DNA of 33,243 bases from a virus. The translations under genes were made by a program, and so were the position numbers. The notes under the pieces were generated by a model. The model saw nothing but the letters and a program-made list of their open reading frames with translations, searched no databases and was not told the origin of the DNA. Below, piece by piece: positions 1 through 5,967 of this stretch (position 1 is its first letter; each line of letters starts with the position of its first letter). The stretch covers positions 1-33,243 of the IMG/VR virus record IMGVR_UViG_3300010885_061961. The stretch is one strand, 5' to 3'.

Positions 1-22
1 CTTTTGATGTTGATGTGCTCAT
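1..22 (-). CDS. Possible start of a gene running off the left edge
   Basis: On the minus strand an ATG at 22 opens MSTSTSK and continues past the window edge. The 14 bases AAGTTATGAGCACA around this start are identical to those around the start of the gene at 2072, which supports a real initiation site. Only seven codons are visible, so no function can be given. Confidence 0.35.
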
Positions 23-43
23 AACTTGACACGGTTGACCTAT

Positions 44-457
44 ACACCGAAAGGTTTAAAAAGGTTACAATGGATATAATATTCAAACGCTTTGAGCCTA
101 AAACCCTATTTATAGTCGCTCAAACGACTTTAATGAAATATATGGGAGTGAAACTGAATAATCAGTAACCCCTCATTTAATAAAAAACTTGAGGAGTGGG
201 AAATTTGATACAGATTTGCATCAATTCCACCCCCCAAGTGGGAATTTGTGGGAGTTTCACCCACATAATAAGACTATAGTGGGAATTTTCACAGATGTGG
301 GTGAGTTGGGCAAGTAGGCACCTACCCACATCACTCCATTCTCTGGAAAATTCTCCAATATATAAAAGCAGCCGCAGGGGTAATCGACTCCCCTAAGACG
401 TGGTTCCCTTGGCTCTTTCGAGCTGTGACATCACCACAAGTATTAACCTTTCGGTGT
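44..457. repeat. 13-bp inverted repeat, arms 44-56 and 445-457
   Basis: ACACCGAAAGGTT at 44-56 is the exact reverse complement of AACCTTTCGGTGT at 445-457. In a minus-strand transcript the two would pair over 13 bp and close off about 390 nt, so this may be a long-range helix of the candidate structured RNA. It could also be a pair of binding sites. Confidence 0.55.
195..288. repeat. Three spaced copies of AGTGGGAA(a)TTT
   Basis: AGTGGGAA followed by A/T lies at 195-206, 237-247 and 278-288, spaced 42 and 41 bases apart. Copies one and two each pair with nearby CCAC/TTCC stretches, so the repeats probably reflect repeated hairpin arms near the 3' end of the candidate RNA. The units are too short and too few for a CRISPR array. 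Confidence 0.5.
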
Positions 458-546
458 CTTGACCGTCACGGCTGTTCCATCGTAGTTACGTCCACGCACT
501 AATCCCCCACACTCACGTAGTGGTCAACGGTTACTATTAAAGCGAA

Positions 547-562
547 TGTTCCACGTGGAACA
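547..562. promoter_or_regulatory. parS-like 16-bp perfect palindrome
   Basis: TGTTCCACGTGGAACA is a perfect 16-bp palindrome. It fits the bacterial chromosomal parS consensus (TGTTnCACGTGnAACA form) bound by ParB. No parA or parB gene is visible in the window. Because it lies inside the candidate structured RNA, it might instead be a hairpin with an ACGU loop. The match is certain; the function is not. Confidence 0.45.
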
Positions 563-1355
563 TACCACTCCATCCAAACATTCTACTGTTTGGTTTGCCT
601 TTGGGTTGAAGTAGTTCGTTTCACTTCTAAAGTTTAGAAGCAACATCCTTTATACGATGTATCCGTCTACCGACAAAGAATACGTAAACAGAGATTTCTT
701 GCGAAAGAAACCCGAGGCTACGCCCACGTATCCCTTTTAAGTTTGTCTAAGGCTAAGCAGTAACGTACCTGCTAAGATGGTTTGACCTCTTGCCAGTGTT
801 CCATCAACACTCCTACTTTCGTAGTCAAAGCCTCCGATGTTCTGTTTGCTAAACGTCCCACCATTGCTAAGGGTCATTTTCGGTTTTAACACGGTTACCC
901 ACTTAAGTTTGCTCTCTGAGAACAGAGACCATTCTAACCGTCCCGAGGTTTACCTACACATCAACCCAACGACTATTCTGTTCCACTAAGACAAGGGGCG
1001 TAGAACATTTCGCCTTAAGTTTCTCAGATTGTATAGACGGTGTACCCGTCACCAACGCGTGGATAGAGACTACTCCGAAGAGAGTCCAAGGCCTTACACC
1101 CACGCGTCCGTTTGTTACCATTAGTCGCAACTAAGGGAATATACAACGGAGTGCTTACATATTGAGTCTGTGCTCAAGTAATCTTTGAGATTGTCAACGC
1201 TAAGGTACGTTTGTAGAACTCAATCATAGATTACTCTTATGTCAAAGAACTTTGCATAGTTTTGCCATTCTATGCAAACCTTATCTGTTTCGGCTATTGA
1301 AGCCATCATCAGTCAACCTTACTTTGGTTGAGACAGAAATTTTTATTCCGTAAGT

Positions 1356-1382
1356 TTTGAAATTAGGGAGTGCGAAGTTATC
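1356..1382. repeat. Left arm of inverted repeat flanking the 1389-2072 gene
   Basis: These 27 bases are the reverse complement of 2112-2140 except for two single-base insertions in the right arm. The left arm lies 6 bases beyond the stop codon of the enclosed minus-strand gene. Confidence 0.8.
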
Positions 1383-1388
1383 GTTTAC

Positions 1389-2072
1389 TTACTTGCCCGA
1401 TGCAAGTTTCTTTTGTGCTGCTTTTTGGTCTTTTTCTTTCTTTTTTACTTCCAATCTCTTGTAGTGCACGCCTCTGTGAGTATCGGGTAGCATAACCACA
1501 GCCAACTCATCAATGATAAGTTTGTCCGCTGCTCTGTAATACTCATTTGATTTATCAGCCACCCTAACTTTAAGTTGCCCAAAGTCTAACGCTTGTACTT
1601 TTGTTATCGGGTTTTTAACTCCCAATAACTCTAGTACGCGTTGGTTTGTTAACTTTCCATTAGTATTTCCATAATGGGCGACCAACGCCATAGACGTCGC
1701 TGCTGCTGCTTCTTCAACTAGTATCTCAAAACTATTAGACTTGAAACCATTTGTGAACGGGTAAGTACACCCGTCTATCATAATGCTAACATCTAGGGAA
1801 GGGTGAAGATGTTCACACATCTTATCAATTCCCTTTGATATTTGATTTTCAAGTTTAGATAGCATATCAACTTTGAAAGATATAGTTCTAGGCTTCGCCT
1901 CTTTATCTTTTTTCAATTTAACCATAAAGCGAATTATGATTTCAACAAAATCTGAAATTTTGTTTTCTTTCGCTTTTTTACTCTTCGCCTTCTTTACTGT
2001 TTCCTTGTCTGAAGTAACTGTTTCAATAACTGTTTCAACGATATTTTCTTGTGCAATGTTTTGTGTGCTCAT
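1389..2072 (-). CDS. Unrecognised protein enclosed by an inverted repeat
   Basis: A 227-residue protein starting MSTQNIAQEN. I chose the ATG at 2072 because extending to 2081 would need a TTG codon. The first 60 residues are polar and lysine-rich (KKAKSKKAKENK), followed by a globular part with a stretch of small residues (EEAAAATSMALVAHYG, around residues 120-135) and a lysine-rich C-terminus (KKKEKDQKAAQKKLASGK), suggesting a soluble, possibly nucleic-acid-binding protein. I do not recognise the family. Two minus-strand promoter-like repeats lie at 2221-2385 upstream, and the candidate structured RNA lies directly downstream on the same strand, so the two may be co-transcribed. Base composition is somewhat richer in G+C than in the 2758-7711 genes. 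The 27-bp inverted repeat around it would bring the ends of its mRNA together. Confidence 0.85.
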   Translation of the reverse strand: MSTQNIAQENIVETVIETVTSDKETVKKAKSKKAKENKISDFVEIIIRFMVKLKKDKEAKPRTISFKVDMLSKLENQISKGIDKMCEHLHPSLDVSIMIDGCTYPFTNGFKSNSFEILVEEAAAATSMALVAHYGNTNGKLTNQRVLELLGVKNPITKVQALDFGQLKVRVADKSNEYYRAADKLIIDELAVVMLPDTHRGVHYKRLEVKKKEKDQKAAQKKLASGK

Positions 2073-2111
2073 AACTTTCAATTTAATTTGTGTGTGTTAA
2101 ATTTTGTTTAT

Positions 2112-2140
2112 GATAACATTCGCACTCCCGTAATTTCAAA
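2112..2140. repeat. Right arm of inverted repeat flanking the 1389-2072 gene
   Basis: Reverse complement of 1356-1382 with two one-base insertions (27 of 27 remaining positions match). It sits 40 bases upstream of the ATG at 2072, in the leader of the minus-strand gene. Next to it, at 2148-2163, is a TATAGTT-TT-AACTATA inverted repeat. Confidence 0.8.
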
Positions 2141-2227
2141 GAACTTTTATAGTTTTAACTATATTAATTTGCCTTATTCACTATCGAATAGAATCAATTA
2201 ACATAGTGCTATATTTTATTAACAATT

Positions 2228-2235
2228 CAAAGGTA
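2228..2235 (-). promoter_or_regulatory. TAnnTTTG promoter-like box, copy 1
   Basis: On the minus strand this reads TACCTTTG, matching the Bacteroidota -7 consensus TAnnTTTG. About 19 bases upstream is the conserved TAGTTAAAA box. It reads toward the gene at 2072 and the candidate RNA. A canonical TTG -33 box is missing. Confidence 0.5.
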
Positions 2236-2336
2236 TAAACGCATATGCGAGTATTTTTAACTACTAAAAAACTTAGTAGAAAAACTGGTTTAAGGTAGTT
2301 AACCTTTAACTCATTACCCTCAATTTGTTAACACTT

Positions 2337-2344
2337 CAAAGGTA
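2337..2344 (-). promoter_or_regulatory. TAnnTTTG promoter-like box, copy 2
   Basis: Second TACCTTTG on the minus strand, in the same repeat context as copy 1, again 19 bases from a TAGTTAAAA box. It lies 109 bp further upstream of the gene at 2072. Confidence 0.5.
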
Positions 2345-2385
2345 TAACCGCATACGGGAGTAGTTTTAACTACTAAAAAACTTAG

Positions 2386-2716
2386 CATTTTTGGTACTAA
2401 GGAATTTAGCAAAATTGCAAAAACGAGCAGGGCTGGTTTCATATCGACCCCAAAATCTACAAAAGTCCAATATATACTTATATACCACTACTCTCCTCCA
2501 ACCTTCTTAGCGACAACTCCTCTAATAGCAACTCAAGCACCACCACTCCCTACAACAATAGCCCAACAACATCATCACAGCCCCTCAGATGCCCAAATTT
2601 GCCATATCTTTGATCAATCAATACAAATACCTTAGTCAAACAGAATAAGACTTTAAATAGCTTTAAATTAGGGGGTGGGGTATTTTAAATAGTATTTTAC
2701 CTATGTACTTTTTTGT
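2386..2716. other. Gene-free spacer between divergent transcription units
   Basis: No supported gene. Bases 2476-2600 are strikingly poor in G and rich in A and C on the plus strand. A reading frame crosses this stretch to a stop at 2610-2612 but has no start codon. A plus-strand TATCTTTG at 2605-2612 fits TAnnTTTG and could be a promoter for the genes starting at 2758, though no upstream TTG box is evident. Confidence 0.5.
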
Positions 2717-2725
2717 ATATTTATA
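2717..2725 (+). promoter_or_regulatory. ATATTTATA motif upstream of the HExxH gene cluster
   Basis: ATATTTATA, 32 bases before the ATG at 2758. The same nonamer recurs ahead of several other transcription blocks in the window; proposed phage late-promoter core. Confidence 0.45.
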
Positions 2726-2757
2726 AAAGTATAGTGCAAAAAAAATTTTCAGAAAAA

Positions 2758-4095
2758 ATGAAGTTTGTTGATTTATTAGAACATATAGTAAAAGAAGCAT
2801 TGGGGGTCCCAGATGGGATATTAGAATCTGCGGAAGATTTATATAAAGATATTTTGGATCGTCTACCTTCACTTAAAAATAAAATTGATACAAGTAAAAA
2901 TGAGTTTAGATTGGAATTTGATAATTCTACGGGGTATAAGATAGGTGATTTAGTAATAAAATATGTTTCTGTTACTTTTAGATTAAAAAAAAATGGTCGA
3001 TACCTTTTAAATGGGTATGCGGTTAATCCACACCTAGCTCCTGAATTAAATCTTTATATTGATTTAATAGTACCAACTAATTGGAATTTTAATGAAGTAA
3101 TATATTTACTTATTTCAAAAGAAAAAAAGATAGTTCCTAGTATTTCTCATGAACTTATGCACGTATATGATTTTTATAAACGTAAGCACTATAACATATC
3201 AGGTATTGGGAAATATAATGTTAGAAATAGTGATGTTTTTTCAAAAATTTATCCAATAAGTAATTTTCTTAATTTATTATATTTTACACATTCTATTGAA
3301 AATGTAGTAAGGCCAAGCGAGTTTGCCTCTGAATTGAAAAAAAACAAAATCAATTTAAAAAACTTTTTAGAGTTTTTAAAAAGAGATGACACATATTATA
3401 CATTAAAACGAGCAAAAAATTTTTCTTATGAAGAATTAAAAAATGATTTGAAAAATTATATTCCAGAAATAGAGCTTGTAATTAAACATTTTAATGATGT
3501 AGGAAATACAGATGAAGATAAGATTGATAAAATTTTAGAAATGGTTAGGGATTATGTAAAAAATAATGTTGAAAAAAATCATAGTAATATGGTGTTTTTT
3601 GATGTAATTGGTAAAACGTATGGTGACAAAGGAAGATCAATGGGTTTAAATAAAGTTATTAAAACAATAGGAAAGTTTAATAGTAACGATGCTTTTTATA
3701 AAAACGAAGAAAAGATATTTAATGAAGTTGGAGATAAAATGATTAGAAAGTTGTCTAAGCTTTATGATACTACTTATAACAATAATTCATTTTACGGTAA
3801 ATTAATTAAAAAAACTTTAACTAAAGAAGAGTTAAATGTTGATGGTGATCTTAATTTATCAAATACTAATATAAAGTCACTACCAAAAGGTTTAGAAGTT
3901 AGTGGGGATCTTAATTTAATTGGGTGCACTAAATTAGAATCACTGCCTAGTGACTTAAAAGTTGGAAAAGATATTTGGTTGACAGGTACTCCAATAGCTA
4001 AAAAATACACTAAAGAACAATTCAAGAAAGGTAGGAAAAAATGGATTGAGAAAATATACCCAGGAGTATTTATAAAAAGAGATGTTTATTTATAA
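2758..4095 (+). CDS. HExxH putative zinc metalloprotease with leader and leucine-rich-repeat-like tail
   Basis: A 445-residue protein. The start at 2758 is chosen over the ATG at 2713 because it aligns the leader MKFVDLLEHIVKEALG with those of the paralogues at 4885 and 5948 and has an A-rich lead-in. The segment GVPDGILESAE follows the leader. HELMH (residues 131-135) and a Glu in the conserved PSEFAS segment (about residue 188) give the His-Glu-x-x-His plus distant Glu pattern of gluzincin zinc proteases; the proteolytic role is inferred from this. The C-terminal 75 residues hold two or three copies of a 20-22 residue unit (LKSLPKGLEVSGDLNL type) ending TPIAKKYT, a leucine-rich-repeat-like domain. 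The VKE near residue 13 resembles a prohead-protease site, suggesting packaging in the capsid. The gene is very AT-rich. Confidence 0.8.
   Translation: MKFVDLLEHIVKEALGVPDGILESAEDLYKDILDRLPSLKNKIDTSKNEFRLEFDNSTGYKIGDLVIKYVSVTFRLKKNGRYLLNGYAVNPHLAPELNLYIDLIVPTNWNFNEVIYLLISKEKKIVPSISHELMHVYDFYKRKHYNISGIGKYNVRNSDVFSKIYPISNFLNLLYFTHSIENVVRPSEFASELKKNKINLKNFLEFLKRDDTYYTLKRAKNFSYEELKNDLKNYIPEIELVIKHFNDVGNTDEDKIDKILEMVRDYVKNNVEKNHSNMVFFDVIGKTYGDKGRSMGLNKVIKTIGKFNSNDAFYKNEEKIFNEVGDKMIRKLSKLYDTTYNNNSFYGKLIKKTLTKEELNVDGDLNLSNTNIKSLPKGLEVSGDLNLIGCTKLESLPSDLKVGKDIWLTGTPIAKKYTKEQFKKGRKKWIEKIYPGVFIKRDVYL
4086..4094 (+). promoter_or_regulatory. Variant TTATTTATA motif before the flavodoxin-like gene
   Basis: TTATTTATA, one mismatch from ATATTTATA, overlaps the last codons of the gene at 2758 and lies 29 bases before the ATG at 4124. 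Weakest member of the set because it is partly coding and not exact. Confidence 0.25.
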
Positions 4096-4123
4096 AAAAA
4101 TTTATTTCTAAAATATTATTAAA

Positions 4124-4888
4124 ATGAAGTTACTTAACTTACTACTAGAGGATCTCAAGATAGATACGAAATTTAAAAATCAGCTTCAAAGAGCTGTGGA
4201 CTACTTAGATACGAAAAATAAGGTATTGTTACTGACTACGTCTAACAGAGGAGATTTGTCTTCTAAGGACGGAACAGACTCTCCTAAATCTACACGTATT
4301 GCTGAAGTAATACAAAGGACCTTAGGGGGTGATAAATGTACTTTGGTAGATGTGTCTAAACTAAAGATATATTCTTGTGAAGGAAATGTTTCTAGTAAGG
4401 ACGGTAATACCTGTGGGGTTAAAGCTGCTGCTTTGAAGGATAAGAAAAAGAACCCTACCGGGAACCTAAGGTGTTGGGCTTCATATAATAATCCGGATGA
4501 TGAGCTTTGGAAGATTGTTACTCCGTTATTAGAATCAGATGCTGTAGTGTTCATGGGATCTATTAGGTGGGGTCAAACCAATGCTATCTATCAGAAGTTG
4601 ATTGAAAGATTGAATTGGATTGAGAACAGACATACTACATTAGGGGAGAAGAATATTGTTAAGAGCATTGAGTCAGGGTTTATCTTTATAGGACAGAATT
4701 GGAATGGTGCCCAGGTAGTAAAGGTACAGAAAGAGGTACATAGGTTTTATGGGTTTAAACCAGTGGATAAGTTGTACTTCAATTGGCAGTATACGCAGGA
4801 TGAATTAGATGAGACTAAAGCTAGTTATAAAGAAGCTATACATGCTTTAGATAATATTATTGATAATAGGATATTAGATAAAAAATGA
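4124..4888 (+). CDS. Flavodoxin-fold / NADPH-dependent FMN reductase-like protein with leader
   Basis: A 254-residue protein starting MKLLNLLLED, a leader like those of its neighbours with an LLE site. After it, a Rossmann-like strand KVLLLTTSNRGDLSS (about residues 33-47) with a Ser/Thr-rich loop in the FMN-phosphate position, then a region with three Cys, then DAVVFMGSIRWGQTNAIYQK (about 139-158) and GFIFIGQNWNGAQ (about 186-198). This order fits NADPH-dependent FMN reductase and flavodoxin-like quinone reductases, so an FMN-dependent redox role is likely. It overlaps the next gene by ATGA, indicating co-translation. Its sequence is less AT-rich than the HExxH genes on either side, so it may have a separate origin. 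The substrate is unknown; virion packaging is inferred from the leader only. Confidence 0.75.
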   Translation: MKLLNLLLEDLKIDTKFKNQLQRAVDYLDTKNKVLLLTTSNRGDLSSKDGTDSPKSTRIAEVIQRTLGGDKCTLVDVSKLKIYSCEGNVSSKDGNTCGVKAAALKDKKKNPTGNLRCWASYNNPDDELWKIVTPLLESDAVVFMGSIRWGQTNAIYQKLIERLNWIENRHTTLGEKNIVKSIESGFIFIGQNWNGAQVVKVQKEVHRFYGFKPVDKLYFNWQYTQDELDETKASYKEAIHALDNIIDNRILDKK

Positions 4889-5916
4889 AACTTATTAAAA
4901 TTTTAGAACAGGTATTAAACGAGAAGTTAGGAGTTCCCGACGGGATATTAGAAGCTGCTGAGGATATATTTAATAAATGGATTTCCATTTTAGAAAAAAG
5001 AAAAGGCAAAAAAAATAAAGTTTTTGATTTTAGAATAATTCCATTAGAAATTGGGGATTTAGAAGTAAAAAATATTAAAATAGAATTAAAAACGATTAAA
5101 TATAATAATTATAAATTTTATAGTATGCATGTTCTTCCCATTAAAGGGGGAGATTTTTATTTTAACGTAAATATTAAAACCCCCTCTGATTGGGATATCG
5201 ACGGATTAATATCTCACCTACGTAAAGAATCTTCAAATTACATAAGTTTTATTTCTCACGAACTAAAACATTGGTATGATTTTAACAAGCAAAAATATTT
5301 TAGAAAATCTGATATTTTAAGATTTACTAATTTATCTATTATTGATGTCGAAGATATTAAACCTATAGATGATTTTTTGTTTTCGATGTATTATATAAGC
5401 AATGTTGAAAATGTAGTTAGATCCACTGAATTTGCATCTAGATTAAAGTCTGAAAAAGTTACTCGTAAAAACTTTTTAGAGTTTTTAAAAAACGATGACA
5501 CATATTTTGCATTAAATCAAGCAAAAAATTTTTCTTATGAAAAATTAAAAGATGATTTAAAAAATTATATTCCGGAAATAGATAAATTTTTTAAAGAAGT
5601 TGGTATGGACAAAGATTTTAAAAAATATAATATAGTTCTACAAACTGACAAAGAAAAAATTGATGAATTTTTAAAAAATATAAAAATGGTTATAGAAGTT
5701 TATGCAGTGTCTTATTTTAATGAATTAAAAAAATTTGATATGTTAAAAGATTTTGGTATTAAAAAAGAAACATCCGACAATGTTTTTTTAAAAAGCGTAG
5801 GTAAATTTAATAGCGTAGATGCTTTTTATAAACATGGGGAGAAGATGCTAAATAGTTTTGGAGATAAAATGATTAGAAAGATTTCTAAACTCTATGATAT
5901 GGTTGATGATAAATAA
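4885..5916 (+). CDS. HExxH putative zinc metalloprotease, form without repeat tail
   Basis: A 343-residue paralogue of the gene at 2758. Leader MKLIKILEQVLNEK is followed by LGVPDGILEAAED; LNE at residues 11-13 fits an L-x-E prohead-protease site. HELKH lies at residues 125-129 and the putative third zinc ligand Glu is residue 182 in STEFAS, 53 residues on, the same spacing as in the paralogue. The segment after it (VTRKNFLEFLKNDDTY) is nearly identical to the third copy at both protein and DNA level. The protein ends at KMIRKISKLYDMVDDK, just where the other two continue toward the leucine-rich-repeat-like tail, so this copy is protease core only. It begins inside the stop codon of the flavodoxin-like gene. 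Confidence 0.8.
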   Translation: MKLIKILEQVLNEKLGVPDGILEAAEDIFNKWISILEKRKGKKNKVFDFRIIPLEIGDLEVKNIKIELKTIKYNNYKFYSMHVLPIKGGDFYFNVNIKTPSDWDIDGLISHLRKESSNYISFISHELKHWYDFNKQKYFRKSDILRFTNLSIIDVEDIKPIDDFLFSMYYISNVENVVRSTEFASRLKSEKVTRKNFLEFLKNDDTYFALNQAKNFSYEKLKDDLKNYIPEIDKFFKEVGMDKDFKKYNIVLQTDKEKIDEFLKNIKMVIEVYAVSYFNELKKFDMLKDFGIKKETSDNVFLKSVGKFNSVDAFYKHGEKMLNSFGDKMIRKISKLYDMVDDK

Positions 5917-5967
5917 ACTAAATATTTATAAACAATAAAACAATAAAATGAAATTAGTTAAAATTTT
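5911..5967 (+). repeat. 57-bp exact direct repeat, copy 1 (leader region of third HExxH gene)
   Basis: Identical to 7225-7281. The unit contains an ATATTTATA motif, an A-rich lead-in and the first codons MKLVKI. It works as a portable transcription, translation and leader cassette in front of two different genes. Confidence 0.85.
5922..5930 (+). promoter_or_regulatory. ATATTTATA motif before third HExxH gene
   Basis: Exact ATATTTATA 17 bases before the ATG at 5948, inside the 57-bp direct repeat. Confidence 0.45.

Larger units (their letters stand above)
88..1335 (-). ncRNA. Candidate giant structured non-coding RNA
   Basis: No significant reading frame exists here on either strand, yet the region is visibly richer in G+C (roughly 45 percent by eye) than the AT-rich genes around it. 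It is crowded with helices: 88-97/118-126 (one bulge), 197-206/224-233 region, 247-252/260-265, 294-302/324-332 (9 bp), 574-580/587-593, 795-800/806-811, 813-816/821-824, 891-897/935-941 enclosing 913-918/923-928, 1036-1040/1046-1050, 1055-1062/1100-1107 enclosing 1068-1075/1080-1086, 1161-1167/1218-1224 enclosing 1173-1177/1185-1189, 1251-1259/1270-1278, and 1313-1318/1326-1331. Read on the minus strand, the loops at 817-820 and near 411-422 become GAAA, and the one at 1076-1079 becomes C(UUCG)G, both classic stable RNA tetraloops; this sets the strand. Size and style recall the phage-associated GOLLD and ROOL RNAs, but I cannot assign a family. Ends are approximate. Confidence 0.55.
2221..2385 (-). 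repeat. Tandem pair of 56-bp promoter-like repeats
   Basis: Copies at 2221-2276 and 2330-2385 match at 51 of 56 positions with a period of 109. On the minus strand both keep the box AGTAGTTAAAA and the box TATACCTTTGAA, while the spacer between them varies. Conserved boxes around a variable spacer are typical of duplicated promoters, here pointing toward the gene at 2072. Confidence 0.7.

Noticed and set aside
195-288. Short regularly spaced repeats as a CRISPR array
   Set aside because: Only three 11-base units, and they are explained as hairpin arms; no cas genes are present.
1-1388. tRNA genes within the left non-coding region
   Set aside because: No GGTTCGAnnCC-type T arm with a matching acceptor stem was found on either strand; the helices do not form a cloverleaf.
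1873-2100. Plus-strand open frame of 75 codons opposite the 1389-2072 gene
   Set aside because: Hydrophobic residues come from reading Lys-rich codons backwards; no neighbours or start context support it.
2410-2612. Open frame of about 67 codons ending at TGA 2612 (contains SSNSNSSTTTPYNNSP)
   Set aside because: It has no ATG, GTG or TTG start in a sensible place and low-complexity content caused by the base skew.
2713-2757. Upstream ATG giving a 460-residue version of the first HExxH protein
   Set aside because: The 15 extra residues have no counterpart in the paralogues, and starting at 2758 aligns the shared leader exactly.
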